Source: Oscarella lobularis (lineage: Eukaryota > Porifera > Homoscleromorpha > Homosclerophorida > Oscarellidae). From it: a DNA stretch of 64,000 nucleotides. Location of the stretch: the NCBI RefSeq assembly GCF_947507565.1, contig NC_089175.1, positions 1,973,733-2,037,732 on the forward strand, in the 5' to 3' direction. The notes under the pieces were generated by a model that worked only from the letters and a program-made list of their open reading frames with translations, searched no databases and was not told the DNA's origin. The position numbers and the translations under genes were made by a program. Of the stretch, positions 19,401 through 31,916 are shown piece by piece. Within the stretch, counting starts at the first letter, position 1. Every line of letters starts with the position of its first letter.

Positions 19401-22400
19401 CTATTCGTTTCGATCGCGACGAAGGGAGGCGGCGGCGCGGCAGATGAATTCGAGTTCGTCGCGAAGCGTTTCGTGTCGATACGTCACGCGAATATCGGGA
19501 ACGTTCGTTTTGGCGACTTCGTTTCCCTTGGGACCGTCTAGATTGTAATCGTTTCCCAACCAGTACTGTTTTACCTAAACCGGAGGGGGGAAAATCGACA
19601 CTGAGACATTAGCGGCGTGGGAAGGATTTGTCTATTGTGTGAATGGCGTGGGAAAGGGCGTGACCGATTCGAAATATTTCCCAGTGTAATAAGATCTTAC
19701 CAGGTGCTCGAAGCCGGACATGAGAACGCTGTTTCTCGCGAGTTCGCACATGTCGCAGGGGCTTAGTTTCCACACTTGAGCGGCTATACTGTACTCTTCC
19801 ATAAGCGGTTCCTTAGGAAAAGATCAAACGAGGATATCCCTATTCATTAGCATACCTTCGTAAAATGAAACTGCAAAGGATCGTCGGTCGATATGGATAT
19901 GTGGAGACCGCGACTGAGAAATTGCGGCAAGGGATTGCGATGAATATCCAAGAAAAGAAGGTTATTACTCAGCGGCGACATGGCGACGCCGACTTGGGCG
20001 AGATAATAGAGGTACTGCATAGCAGGTGTCTAGCAAATTCAATTTAGCCCCCCAATGCGCGCGCATGACGCAATTTCTCACTTTTCGGAGCAGCAGACCG
20101 TGCGAGATGTTCTGGGCGAGCATGAACGCGGGTACGAGATGATGAGCGTGGCCCGCTTCGCCGCAATGCGGACGAAAAACAAACGTATTGAGATTCCTCT
20201 CCCTTCGCGCGTAAACGGAGACGAAATCACCCGAAGGGCTCCCCCCAGGCTAGCGAAACTCTTACTTCCTCAAGTGATTCAGCGTTGCCATATTGGCGTA
20301 CATGTAGTAGAGATAGTACGCGTAGGGAGGATTCGCCGTGGATGTCCACTGGTCCGGCGTTGGGGTTTCCTCTTGGAATGCGTTCGGTTCCGGTTTGCTT
20401 TCGTCGTCGACGCTATCCAAACCGATCACCTTCGAGAATAGAAAGGAGGAAAAAAAGGTACAGTAAAAGCGGAACTCGCAGACGCGCTTTCTCTAATGTG
20501 TGTAAAACAAATCAATAGGGTGTCTCTACAAATTGCGCCAAAGGCGGAGTTAAGTGCGAAGCCAGCGCGAGACTTCGTAGGGGGGATTTTCTAAGGTATG
20601 AAGAGTATGAATAAGGAAAGCGGGGGGGGGGGGGGGGGGGGGGGTTCGATGGAATACTTTCCTGCTCTAGACTTCCTATCGGTTTTACCTGCTGAAGGAA
20701 AGCGTGCAGATCCTTGTGGCTTTCCGGGTCAATTGTCGCCTCAAAAAGCGGCAGAAAGAGATTCTCCAGCATCTCCTGAAAACAGCCGAAGCCGTTTTTC
20801 CCACCCCTATACACGTTGCTGGAATGAGGAAAAAAATCGACGTTACGGTATCAGTTTCGTTTTCGGAAAATATCCTTTTACGCACTAGAGTCGCGGCACT
20901 TGAATGAGCCAGCGAACGTGATCGGAATAGACCTTATTCTTCGCCGCCCACGAGCCCAAGCGGTCCCACTCGTCACGCGAACGACCGTATACGGAAATAC
21001 GAAGTTCGGCCTTCTGATATTTGCTCTCTTCCAAATCCGACGCCACTTCCTAAGAACGGGGGGGAAACGTTCATCAAGTAGCCTACCAACGAGATTTTTC
21101 TATACCATTAGAAGTTCACCAAAGTAACGGCCATCAATGCGATTGGCTGTCTTGAGAAAGATTTCTCTAAGGCGGCTTTCACCTATCACAGGTACTCCAC
21201 AAATGATATACAGTAGATCTATTGTCTACCTATTGGATTGTACTTCAAATTGAATTTGTCAAATCGATGAAAAGTGCTACGATCCTAGCAAAAACTCTCT
21301 TACGCCTAAAAGGAGAATTTTTCCGGGTAATCAATCATACAGCGTGGACGTCCAACGAGTCGACATTCAATTCGTAAGCGCTAAGGCCAAGAGTGTTAAA
21401 CACCTTAATAGAAAATAGAAAGAATCAATAATATTAATTAAGCTGCTTATTGATCCATGGATACCTACCTCTCTGAGGGTCAGCTCTTTGCCATCTCTAA
21501 GAAGCACTATCTTGTCGCCGTCCACTTTTATTTTCTTCTTGATGAATCGTAGGAGATGTTTCTGGTTCATGCAAGAGGAGGCGTGGACGTGCGTATCAAC
21601 CTAAAGATCATCCATACACGTATGTACTGTTGTACGTCTTTATGAGACTGACCTTTCTAACGTTGTAGAAATCTCTATGAGGCACGGTCTTCTGTTCCTG
21701 CAGTTCCTTGTGCTCGTTCAATATTCGATGCAGGCTATACTTCGACTCGAGGTAGCTGAGTCTTTGAAAACAAAACGATTTCCTAAAATGAATAATTTTA
21801 GAACAAGTCACAACAAAGGCCAATAGTTTTCGCTTTCTCTCACAGGGGCCCTTTTACGGACATATGAAGAAGAAATTCCATGTCGGATGAAAATTCACTC
21901 AGAGAAAAGGCCGGCGTTCCGGACCACGGTCTCTCATTGAGCAGATCGTCCTCGTTTTCAAAAACGTGAACGACGCCTTGTTTCATGGAGACGCGATAGC
22001 CACAGCTGCCGCGACGAGGCGGATTCCACGGATCATAGGGAGCAGAAGGAGAAGGTGTCTTTCCTTTAATAAAATCATTTATTTATTTATTTATTATTTA
22101 GGTGTACAATCACCATCGTAATCTGGCTCGAACTTCTTCACAATTTCAATTTCTTTTTCTCCGTTGTGCAACTCCTTCGTGCTCAACGGACAGAAGTCCT
22201 GAAGACTCCACTTCATGTACTTCTCCCGCATCCTCAAAGCGGCAACCAAGTCCTCGCACAACTCCCCGTCAAACGCCTCCTATAAAGAACGTACCCCGCC
22301 ACGCCCACTGTCACCACACCTCCAAATGCGAAAAAGACACAAAATCCTCACGTGAGTATCGTTGTCGCTCACAACGCGAACCCGATCGTAAGGAACTGAA

Positions 22401-22690
22401 CTCATATCGAACTGGCCCGTCCCCTTTCGTGCGCGAAATTCGTCCATCGGCGTCCCTTCGCGCCCCTTCTCGTCGCCCGTCAGCGACAACGATCCGACGA
22501 GCGTCGGCTCCGGAACGACGACGCGACCGATCACCGCGTCCGGTTCGTATGCCATTTGTTCGTCGACGACGACGCTCGCGTCGTAGCGCGACGAATCCTT
22601 CGCCGTCGGCGAGGCAAACCTCGACGGGCTAAGTGCTCGCGACGTCGGCGGCGGATTTACGCGCAACGGGGATGGCAGGGACTCGGCCAT
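19401..22690 (-). CDS. AMPD: AMP deaminase
   Basis: Many short exons. The N-terminal exon (22690-about 22350) encodes a Ser/Pro-rich regulatory tail, then [14 protein letters not shown] (about 22235). The catalytic part shows [16 protein letters not shown]-like sequence, [11 protein letters not shown] (about 21680) and [14 protein letters not shown] (21570-). [16 protein letters not shown] is at 20780-20735. The metal-site motif [10 protein letters not shown] is at 20175-20145, and [13 protein letters not shown] (19900-19861) carries the catalytic aspartates. It ends with [17 protein letters not shown] and [17 protein letters not shown], as animal AMPD1-3 do. The enzyme deaminates AMP to IMP in the cytosol and belongs to the purine nucleotide cycle. 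The closest general match is AMPD2. It converges on the Capicua-domain gene. Confidence 0.93.
20622..20644 (+). repeat. Homopolymer of 23 guanines in an AMPD intron
   Basis: An unbroken G run on the plus strand (C on the transcribed sense of AMPD) lies in the intron that follows the exon ending HAFLQQ. It is capable of G-quadruplex formation and prone to length change and sequencing error. Confidence 0.9.
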
Positions 22691-23087
22691 CTCTCACTCT
22701 GCTGCACGCTCTTCGATGTCTTTGCCGCTAATGACGTCACTATTTACGTCACTTCGCGACTTGCGAATGCACATGCAATGCGTTTCCTATTGTTTAGAAC
22801 TGCGCCGTAATGAGATTATAGGACTCCCAGTCGCCATTGTTGTGACAAAGGAAAACGTCAGCGCTACATCGGCCAACGCCCAGCGAATTAGAAACGCCGG
22901 AAGAATTGAAGAGCGTAATCGTTTTTGAACTAGCGTGCCACGCGTCGGGCGCGCCCGTTCTCTACAGCAAACACAACGTACAATCAGTCCGTCACGTGTC
23001 TATTTTCTCTTAGGGATAACAAACAACGACTAGTAGAACCCCGCGCGCAAATATTCTGCCAAGCTCTCCGCCCTCGTCTTTCAATTC
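22691..23087. other. Intergenic between AMPD start and U2AF1 end
   Basis: About 400 bases. It holds the AMPD promoter and the U2AF1 3' untranslated region. Several tgacgtca-like sites (gacgtcac at 22733, tacgtcac at 22744) resemble CRE elements. Confidence 0.45.
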
Positions 23088-23203
23088 TCAATAGTTACCA
23101 TACGTCTTGTCTCCCCATTCGTTTCTCCTAATAGGAGAGCGCGATCGATTGCCTTCGCCACCGTCCGGGCCGCCGCCCGGACCTCCGCCGCCGCCACCGC
23201 GTC

Positions 23204-23236
<33 letters not shown>

Positions 23237-24275
23237 GACGACGTCCCCAACGCGGCGGCCGATTCCCAAATAATTTTTTTCTGTGAAATCATATTATCGG
23301 AAAAGTGAATGTGTCGATCACAGGTGCAACCAACGTACTCGAGATCTTTCGTCACTGGCTTCAAATGCATGAAATTGCAGAATCCACCTCGAGTGCATTC
23401 TCCCATTTCGTATTGACGACAGCAAGCCTCTCTAAAATCAAAGTTGGAGATAAATGATACTAGTAATTTCGCTCCCACCTAAAGTCAGTCACTGGTGATA
23501 GTTCGGCATGTATGGGCCTGCCTAATATTTTTTTAAAATCAGGTCTAAATATCAATAGTCTTTTCTCTCTCTCTCGTACCTCCAAACCATCTGTTATTCA
23601 ATTCAGTGACCGCCTTTTCGGCGTCTTCTTCATGTCGAAACTAATCCGCAGTATCACCCCCAAATATAAATAAATAATAGTCATTATTTTTATTACTTTG
23701 ACGTAGACGTTTCCAGTCAGATGATCTCCGAGATTATCGCAAACATTCATTTCTTCAATCGATCCGTACTTCTCGTCCAACTCGAGAAAAACGTCCTACA
23801 AGAATATAGACACCTTTCCCTGATATCATTTCTATGACGTCACCTCGAAAAAATTGTCATAATGTTCTTGGAGCTCTGCGTCCGACATACTACACGCTAG
23901 AACTCTCTATAAGTAGTTATTTCTCTATATTTCGGTTTTCTAACTTAGTGACGGGTCCATTGTCGTAGCGTTTCGCGGATTTTGATACAAATTCGGCATC
24001 ACAATCGTCTGCGAACCCGTATGTCGTTTGTAGCTACTCTACGAGAGATCGAACGTACTTGACTGAATGTCGGTTTGTTGTGAATGCGACTGCATCGGTC
24101 GCCGTGGCGACAGGCGCCGATTTTGAAGTAGAACGAGCAGTTGACCCTAAAGGGGCCTCGATTTTATGAATCCGTATCGAATGGACGAGGCTTAGTGCGC
24201 GAAGTCGTTCGGCACACTTTTCAGAACCTACTTGTCTTTCTCGGTGCCGAAAATCGAAGCCAAATATTCGGCCAT
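23088..24275 (-). CDS. U2AF1: Splicing factor U2AF small subunit (U2AF35)
   Basis: Starts [15 protein letters not shown] (24275-24231). Exons then encode zinc finger 1 ([20 protein letters not shown]), [15 protein letters not shown], the UHM/RRM ([20 protein letters not shown], then [19 protein letters not shown]) and [14 protein letters not shown]. Zinc finger 2 follows ([20 protein letters not shown]). The last exon encodes a run of glycines (about 23240-23165) and ends [18 protein letters not shown], stop at 23088-23090. This order is exactly that of animal U2AF35, which reads the 3' splice-site AG with U2AF65. The classical RS tail is very short and is largely replaced by glycine. Exon 1 starts only 91 bases downstream (in transcription) of the TBCEL stop, so the two genes are packed head to tail. 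Confidence 0.95.
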
Positions 24276-24366
24276 GACGACACCCGTATGCACGATGCTG
24301 TACCCGGATATGGCAAGCCCACACAGATTAAATGATATATATATATACAACGACGAGAGTTCAACT

Positions 24367-25850
24367 CTACAAATGCCTCATTTTGTTCCTTCTAGTCTCA
24401 ATTTTTCTCCTAATCTCCAATCTGTCGTTATCTTTCATCTTATAACTGAACAGCTGTCGAATTTCTGAATTCATCAGCTCTGACCAATACCTCTTTCCAT
24501 CCTCCAAATCAACGTAGATCAGATCGAATTTTTCTGGCGGCAAGCCAACCACTTCCTCAGCAATTTCCCTCTTCAACTGGGCAGCAGTCAGTTTCAAACT
24601 GACTCTCTTTTCAAATGGCTCCAAATCCTCATAGACTACCCAAAGTGTAACATGCGTTGCTGGTGTCATATCAACGTTAGCTAGAGGAGAAGTAGTCCCG
24701 TGCATCTTGACAAGACTCTTATAGATAAACGGCTGCGCATCTAACGGTTCCTCAGAAAAGAAGCGAATGAATTGACGCACCGATTCTTCGCGTTCATCTT
24801 CAGTAATCTACAACACGTCATCTTTATAAATCAATTTATTTATTTATTTATCGATTACTTACAGGACTGCCATTGAGTCGTGCTATATTGGGAAGAGCAG
24901 CTATTATGAGATGACGTCTCTTGTCTTCTTCGTGCCTTTCCGTCAGTGGAATTCCCTGCAATTTGACGTCATTTAGTGACGTGAATTCTCCCAATGCTTC
25001 AATGGCTCGCCAATCATTAATCGCACAGTGCGATATACTGAGAGTTTGGAGCTGCTGGAATGTATGCGGGGTTACGTGGTCAACGGGCACGTGATGAGCG
25101 ACGAGAATTTCCAATTGAGGAAAGAAATTCCCCAGATTATTTATATCGACCAAAGGGTTTTCATTCATGTGCAGCCGCTTCACTTGGGGAAACTCTCCTT
25201 CCAATTCAATCACGTTGTACCCATTCATGCTAATATGAAGCTCTTGAAGTCTAAAAAATCCATAAATAATTACACAATTAAATAATTTTCACGTCACCCT
25301 TCTAGTACGCTAAGAAGTGTGTCCAAGGCTTTCAATTGGACGTTCGTTTTGTTCAATATCAACGTGCGCAATTCCGAATGAACTCGAGGCGTCGTCGACT
25401 CCGGCGGATCGTCGTCGAGCGGATTATCCGTCAAGTTGAGAAAGCCGAGTCGGGGAAACGCCGTAAAAATACCGAAAACCTAAATCAACTCCATAAGCCC
25501 CTGATCGATCGATCCCAGCCCCCTGCCCGACTTCTTGCCAGTCAGAAAACGCATTACAGGCGAGATCGAGCTCGGAAACGCTTTGGCAGTTCGTTTGGAG
25601 CCACGGAACGTCGCCCAGAGTCGCGATACGTTGCCTGTTCAGCGTTATGACACGCAGAAATCGAAGCGACGTTCCTATTTGCACGTTCCAATGCACTGCA
25701 CGGGTCGATAGTAGTCTCACCTCGTGCCGGGCAGCGAATGATTATCGCCACTGATTGTCCTTCGTCGTTTACGTCCTCTGTTTCCTCGTCTTCGCCGTAT
25801 TTTGAGCGTATTGCTCTGGACAAGCTTGCTCTCTCGTCTGCCAAGGCCAT
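24367..25850 (-). CDS. TBCEL: Tubulin-specific chaperone cofactor E-like protein
   Basis: The first exon begins MALADERASLSRAIRSKYGE (25850). Exons then encode leucine-rich repeats: RQRIATLGDVPWLQTNCQSV, LDLACNAFSDWQEV, LHMNENPLVDINNLGNFFPQ and ISHCAINDWRAIEALGEF. The LRR cap is LQGIPLTERHEEDKRRHLII followed by ALPNIARLNGSPV. The last exons hold SVRQFIRFFSEEPLDAQPF-type sequence and a ubiquitin-like C-terminal domain (FDLIYVDLEDGKRYWSEL; KDNDRLEIRRK). The N-terminal CAP-Gly domain of TBCE is absent, which matches TBCEL, a factor that destabilises tubulin. Stop at 24367-24369. Together with TBCC this window contains two tubulin-cofactor family genes. Confidence 0.9.
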
Positions 25851-26009
25851 TTTTTGCAGTCGTTGTGGAGTTGCAGCGTCTCTATTTACATCGCACAACA
25901 ATGACGTCGTTTTGCCTCCTCATCAGTAAGACCCGTATAAGAAGGCTCTTTGTTCGTCTCCGCGCTGAGACAATCGTGATCCTTCGTGATCCTGATCCAA
26001 TCGTCCAAT

Positions 26010-26115
26010 CTCGACGACTTGCGCTACCTAACCAATGGAAGAAGCTTCTTATCGAAGCGTTTTTGCCGCAGAAGAACCAAGCAACGTTCCTCGCGGTGCC
26101 GAAGAGGAAAGAAAA
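26010..26115 (+). pseudogene. CARD exon relic, copy 1
   Basis: Plus-strand reading gives WKKLLIEAFLPQKNQATFLA. This matches the third and fourth helices of the CARDs at 49486-61140 (KKLLIEILPRKG, then AYETFLEVL), with internal deletions. No intact CARD or start codon surrounds it. It lies just past the 3' end of the large secreted gene and was carried in the 9-kb duplication. Confidence 0.65.
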
Positions 26116-26259
26116 GGCCAAGACGCTTCTCGTCGATCCGATCCTCGGTCGTTCGCTCGCGACGATCAGTTTATCCATCAGCCCTATGCATTCTACTCAC
26201 GCGTACTCCACAGGCATACACATAAACGGGGTGTCTACATGCAGAAAATCTTGATGTTT

Positions 26260-29200
26260 TCAATTTCTTTCAGCTCCTCCAGAAGAACGCTTGAAATCTG
26301 CTTCGCTTTGAACACCGTCTGCCGTATCATCGTCAAAAGATTCTAAAATCTCCCTCTTAGGAAGTTCGAGTAGCAATTCTCCTGTATATCATACCAATTC
26401 GATTTTGTCAATGCTCTCCAGAAGATCTAGAGCCGATGCGTGTCTCGCATCACTCGGAGTAATGTCTCTGTAGGGCTTAGATAATTCCTCGCACAGTCTC
26501 TCAATGTATACACCGAGTTCCAATCCCGTCTTCTTCTTGATTCCATTGCCGTATTTCATAAGCAGACTACGTATAGCGGCCGAATTTTGCTCGGTCAGGC
26601 GTTCTTTCACGGTCTTTTCCAAATTATCAATTCCTAATAATTAATTAATTAAATAATTAAACGAAGCCTTGTAGCATTTTCCATACCTTTTCCGACATCT
26701 TCGACAACGACTTTGTTGACTTTTTCTGCAGTCGTATTCCTTGTGAACTCTTCGATCTCTTCGTTCGTCAAAGCGTCGGGTTTCTTGCTCACGTCGTCTA
26801 ATTTCGCCTGCTCGTACTCTTCCGTCTTCAGTGCTTCGAGTTTTTGACGAGCTTCGCCAGCATCTGCTTCGGCTTTTTCTTCTGCTTTCGTCACGTTTTG
26901 AAAACCGGAATCCAGGACCGTTTTCGTCTCTCCGTACAACTTGACTGATTGGGACCAACCGGCGTAGACCGTTTCGATGGCTTTAGGAATTTCCAAAACA
27001 AGGTTTTTCAAGTGACCGAAATGCTGACACCTTTTCTCGTCCGTGTCTATAGAAATCAGCAACGTGTTTTATAATTACCTCTGTAAGTGTACAAAACTAC
27101 CCATACCTAGAGTGGACGGCAAAGCGAGATCTATGACTTGAATGTCGTCGTCTGAGTTCTCGTCCGGAATCACAGGAGCAGAGTTCGCCAATTGGACTTG
27201 TTCATTAAAATATTTTAGATGGTCTTCTATTTCCTGAACAGTTAGCTGCTCTTCGTTGTTAGCGTCAGCATTTCTTTTCGAAAAGCTCGTAGACGTCGCA
27301 ATCGATTTTGCTCTTATCGGGCGTCGCTTCTGAACAGACATTCCGGGCCTGTAGACGTACAGTTCAGGAAGATAATGACGTCGGCTATAGTCGGGAAGCG
27401 AACGACGAATTTGTTCGGTGACTTCACGACGTTTTCTTCCAGATATTCCGGGAAATACCGCATCGGCCAAGTCCAAAGCCATGTCTTTAACGCTTTTCAG
27501 TCGCAATTCGAACTTCAGTTCCACGTCGTGTTTACCGAGAAACGACACGACGATCGCTCCTTTGAAATGGCCCGCAGTCACGAGCCCAATTTTCACGTCA
27601 AATTCGATCTTCTTGATATTTATAATACCACCGAGTCCTAAATTGACTATAAATTTTGCCGCTTCGGCTCCAATTTTGACCGCAATTTTCGCCGCTTCCA
27701 AGACGCCAATGGCCACGTCTAGAGTCCACCTGCTGCCATCGACGATCTTTTCTGCGAGCCACAGAGCTGCATAGGCGATTCCTCGCAGAGCCTTGCAGGC
27801 GAGATTTGCCGCTTCGCAAATCAAATTGGGAGCTCGCCAACAGCAGCTGTTCCAACCCGGACATCCTATGCACGAACCCCACCATCTCGTGCAGCACGAA
27901 TTCCAAGACGGGCACCCAACGCAAACTAAGATAAAGAAATAAATAAGTTTAACGTATAAGCGATTGTTACGCTTACCCCTTCCGCAATGCTTAATTGTGC
28001 ACAAACTATTCACGTTGTTTCTTTTCGCTCGGAGATCCGCAACCGCGGCGTCAAACTTTGACTCCGCAGCTCGCACTTTCGCTTGGGCTTTGCTGATTTC
28101 TGCTGTGGCTTTTTTTGCAGCTTCATCAATGACAGCGAGAACTTTTCGACGAATTTCGTCCATCCACGCCGTCGAAAGGAGCCCGTACACTTGAAACGAC
28201 GCTTCTTCAAGAGACCCGTAGGGAGCGTGAACTCGCAAGAGCGCATCGAATAGGAAAAATCGCCCGCGAATCCAAAACACGAATTGCGTGTTTGTGATTT
28301 GCAAAAATATCTCGCGCTCAATCATACCCCAGAACAAACTCACGTACCCTTGGGCGGTGACGTTCACCTTCGGGAGTGGAAACGCCTGAATATCGGCGAC
28401 CAATATAGGACCGCTGCTCTTGTCGCTCCTCGACTTGTAGAGTTTGAGGAGACCGCCAGCCAAATTGAGAGGAGTCATGCGAATGTCGATCTTGATGCCG
28501 CGCGGAAGTCCGATGTCTATATAAGCGGAGAGTTGAAAACCGAGTATATCGATTGTTCCGTTGAGAACGAAGCCTTGAGGAATGACGATGCCCGACGGAA
28601 CGAGTTCTCGAGCATCGAGAGAAAACGACACCTCGAGGCCTTTGGGAAGTCCACTGTCTCTCAAGCACGTGGGCAAAGTCAGGTCGATCTCGAATGCTTC
28701 TAGCACGGCGCCCAATGTAAGTTTATTAATCGAACCGTAGAAGTAGTTGCGTCTCGGCATTAGCGGATCGATGCCGAGGTAAACTTTGGCGATGATTTCT
28801 TTACCGCTGTCTATTTTTCCCACGCGCACTTCGCCGCCCACTTCGATGCCGGCGAGCGGCACGCCCGGTTTGAGCGCGACCGAGAGAATGGCATTGCCGA
28901 AAGCGAGAAAATTAATACCAAAAGCTCGTTTCCATATACCCTTCATAATCATTGACAGCTCCAGTCCCTGGAGGCCAAATCGCACGGCGCCAGTGAAGGA
29001 TATGGGAGGATTCGTCAGCGCTAGCTCGGCTCGTATTCCAACGTACGTTTCGACGCCAAATGCAAACTCTAACGCCGCTTCGCTCAGAATTAGACCGTCG
29101 CCCAATCGTATGTTGTTCACACCGGCGCTGATAAGAATTTGTTTGAGCGACGTGATGGTTGTTGTGATTTGCAGGCTGGCGTCACTACCGAGCGCTCCTT

Positions 29201-31226
29201 TGGCGAAGTCGCAGAACGCATCTCCTTGACAGTCGTCGGGAAACGTAAATACGGCAACAAATGATAGTCCGCGTTGAATAGGAATTCGGCTCAGCGTTTC
29301 GCCGCTCAGAGTAACTCCGTCCATCGTCTTCGACGATATCACTACGGCGACCTTGAGCGATCTGTCGAGCAAAGATAGCGCTTTGACATTTTTCTTAGTC
29401 AACTTCTCTATGACATCAGCGAATCCAATATTGCCCAACTCAATGCCGACAGCCATGGCAGCCTTTCCAGTTTGTTTGCTTACGACCAAGTTGACTGTAG
29501 CTCCAGCCCAACCGGCGATCTGAGGAGTGCCGGCCAGTTTGAATTGAAAGCCCTTGGCACCGGTTCCGACCGGAATTTCAAATGACGGTCGGAGAATGGA
29601 GAAGTCAGCCATTGAGGCTGATTGCAGAACGGAGGAGAGTTCATCGGGTAAGAAGTCGGCGTCCATTTTCTGCAGAATCGCAGCGACATTGAGATCGTTA
29701 CCTTCGCCCGATAGTATGAAGCCTTTGGCCGTGCGTTTGTCTCGATTGGGTGCCGCAGGCGAAATGGGAGCTAACGCCGCCGGCTGTATGGTCACGGGAA
29801 AATCGGCCGAGCCGAACTGCCAGAAACCGTCGGCTTTGAAGACGGTTTTTCTCGGTTTGGAAAGCGTTATGTTGATGAGAATGGACGGGTTCAAAATTGT
29901 CGCTATACCCGGAATGATTTCTAACGAGTCTCCGAATTTCAGTTCGATTGCGAGCGTCTTTATCTTCTTCGCTATCGTCAGCTGGAAGCCATACAACTGA
30001 ACGTCGAGCAAGTCCGAAACACCGGGCGGAAGATCGAGTTCGTCGACGTCGAAGTCGGGTATAATTGCAGTCAATAAATTTGAAAGCTTCAACGCAGCGC
30101 CTGGGTCGACGAAAGAGAACTGTAAGCCGCCAGGACCGATGCTGACGGAGAAGACGACAGCTGGTTTATCCGGTATGATAGGTATGGCAGCGATTAGAGT
30201 GACCCCTTTGTTGATGGGACGCACTTGCGTCAGTATCCCATCGAGAACCTCAGGAAGAAAGTTGGGGGTCAGACTTCCTGTTGATATAATGAGACCTGTT
30301 TCCGGAACGGTGAGAGAGCCAATGAGAGGCACGTCAGTGACGTCCAACCCGGATATTTTCTTAATCAGACCGGCGAGCGAGAACGACGGCAAATTGATTG
30401 CAATTGTGACGGCAGTTCTCGCGTTCTGAAGAGCCGTCTTCTTGTATCGCGTCACGAGGAGATGACATCGAAAGCTACCCCAACCGGTTATCGTCGGATT
30501 TCCAGACAGTCCGATGGCAAAGCCGTCGACGCCGTACGTTCCAACGAATCGGGAGTTCTGCAGACTGAAGCGATCGAGTCCGGCTTCCCGAAGGGGCCCC
30601 TCCATCTCTGCAGGAAGTAGGGCTTCGCCGAGAAGTCTTATCAGTTCGCCGACGGGGATTTCGCCATTGTTTGGAATACCGCGAAAGTAAAATTGATCAC
30701 CCTGCTGGCTTATTTTGAAGTCGAAGTTGATGTCGCCGACTTGCCATACGCCAGCGAGAGCGAAACCTCGTATAGAGAATTTGTCGTTGAGCGCCTGCAC
30801 CTCGGGGCTGAGCTCCATCGTCACGACGACGGTGACGTCGCTCAGAAGAAGAAAATCGGGCACGAGCGTTAACGTCGGAAACTCTCGCGTTCCGACGGAC
30901 CACTCGTTTCGCTCGGTATCTAGCGAGAAATTCGCGATTTTAAAATTGAACGGATTATCGACGTTTGACGAGCTGATTCCGAGCGACCGATAGACGCTGG
31001 GCAGCATGAGCTCGACTAGACCGAGCACGCGAAGATCGCTTTGTTCGGCGACGACGCCGAGCATGACATTGCCTCTCATGTATATCTGAACGTTATCGCC
31101 GTTCAACGTGTCAAAACCGCTGCCGTACGTATTTGCCATTTGTCCCAACACGCCTGGATCGCCGAGAAAGTTGCATTGTCCTTTGTGTAACAGCAGGACG
31201 ACGAAGAAGCCGATTAGCTGCAGCAT
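26260..31226 (-). CDS. Large secreted protein of unknown family, intact copy
   Basis: Exons 31226-27977, 27925-27107, 27046-26687, 26633-26395 and 26355-26260 keep phase and give 1587 residues. It starts with a signal peptide (MLQLIGFFVVLLLHKGQC). Residues 30-700 hold at least two diverged copies of an about 330-residue beta-rich module. Compare SGNPTITGWGSFRCHLLVTR then LPSFSLAGLIKKISGLDVT, with AGTPQIAGWAGATVNLVVSK then GNIGFADVIEKLTKKNVKAL. A helical stretch follows (AKKATAEISKAQAKVRAAES), then a Cys/Trp-rich pair of repeats (CVGCPSWNSCC, CIGCPGWNSCC) at 27920-27850. A basic GRKRREV furin-like site is at about 27430. The C-terminal exons are charged helices. I do not recognise the family. 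It is divergently paired with the nuclease at 31917. It is likely extracellular, possibly processed by a furin-like enzyme. Confidence 0.85.
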
Positions 31227-31916
31227 CTTGTGACCTTCTCGATCTTATGCTGGACGTCGACTGGTTTTGCTTGGGACATGTCTGTGTCACTTATTTGCGA
31301 GGCGGAAACCTCTTCAGTGTTGCTATTTGATCGTCCTTTACGTGGGCTGATTCAATTTGCAATTACGATGTGAGTGCATGAAGCCAGCGGACAGATTGTC
31401 GCTTTGACGCCCTGAAACCGACCACTAATCCACCTTTACGCCCTTTCCTGGAACTAGAACTTATCACAATGATTTGGGGTGTTCTTTACAAATTTGCCCT
31501 GTTAGTTTTACGCGCATTTGCATGGAACCGGAAATAGCGCAGACTTCAGAAGGGCGTTGGTGGTCGCCAGCTTGTATTTTCTGCATAACAAACTGATAAG
31601 ACTTTTGCTCACTCTGGATTTGTCAACAACTGGAAAGAGTCGCTTTTCTATACAACTTGACGTGACGTTCAACAATTTTTTGTACGAGGACCTACTCCAC
31701 TGCTTTCACCTTACACGTGCCACTGCGTGGGATCAGGGATGCATTCCTCGAGGGGCTTCCGAACGGACGCCGTCTGTCACTGATTCTTGGCTTCTAAGTC
31801 TTTATTGTTCTTGCAGCAAAAAGGTCACACATATATTATAATGTAATTTGGACAGTTCAAGACGCCCAACTTTGTCAGACTCTCTCCAGTGCACTCGGAG
31901 CTGCAATCCGAACAAG
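31227..31916. promoter_or_regulatory. Divergent promoter region, unit 1
   Basis: 690 bases between the start codons of the large secreted gene and the nuclease gene. Parts are conserved with 40276-40956, including cataacaaactgata, ttgacgtgacgt and actcggagctgcaatccgaa just before the nuclease ATG. That conservation marks candidate shared control elements. Confidence 0.55.

Noticed and set aside
23081-23478. Arginine-rich or alanine-rich open frames on the minus strand
   Set aside because: They are other frames of the glycine-coding last exon of U2AF1.
27926-27976. Hydrophobic segment LYVKLIYFFILV inside the large secreted protein
   Set aside because: It is the translation of an in-frame intron (gtaagc...cttag), not a membrane helix.
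28284-31000. Several plus-strand open frames of 90-150 codons over the large secreted gene
   Set aside because: They are antisense shadows; the same shadows recur at the homologous places in the second unit and end arbitrarily.
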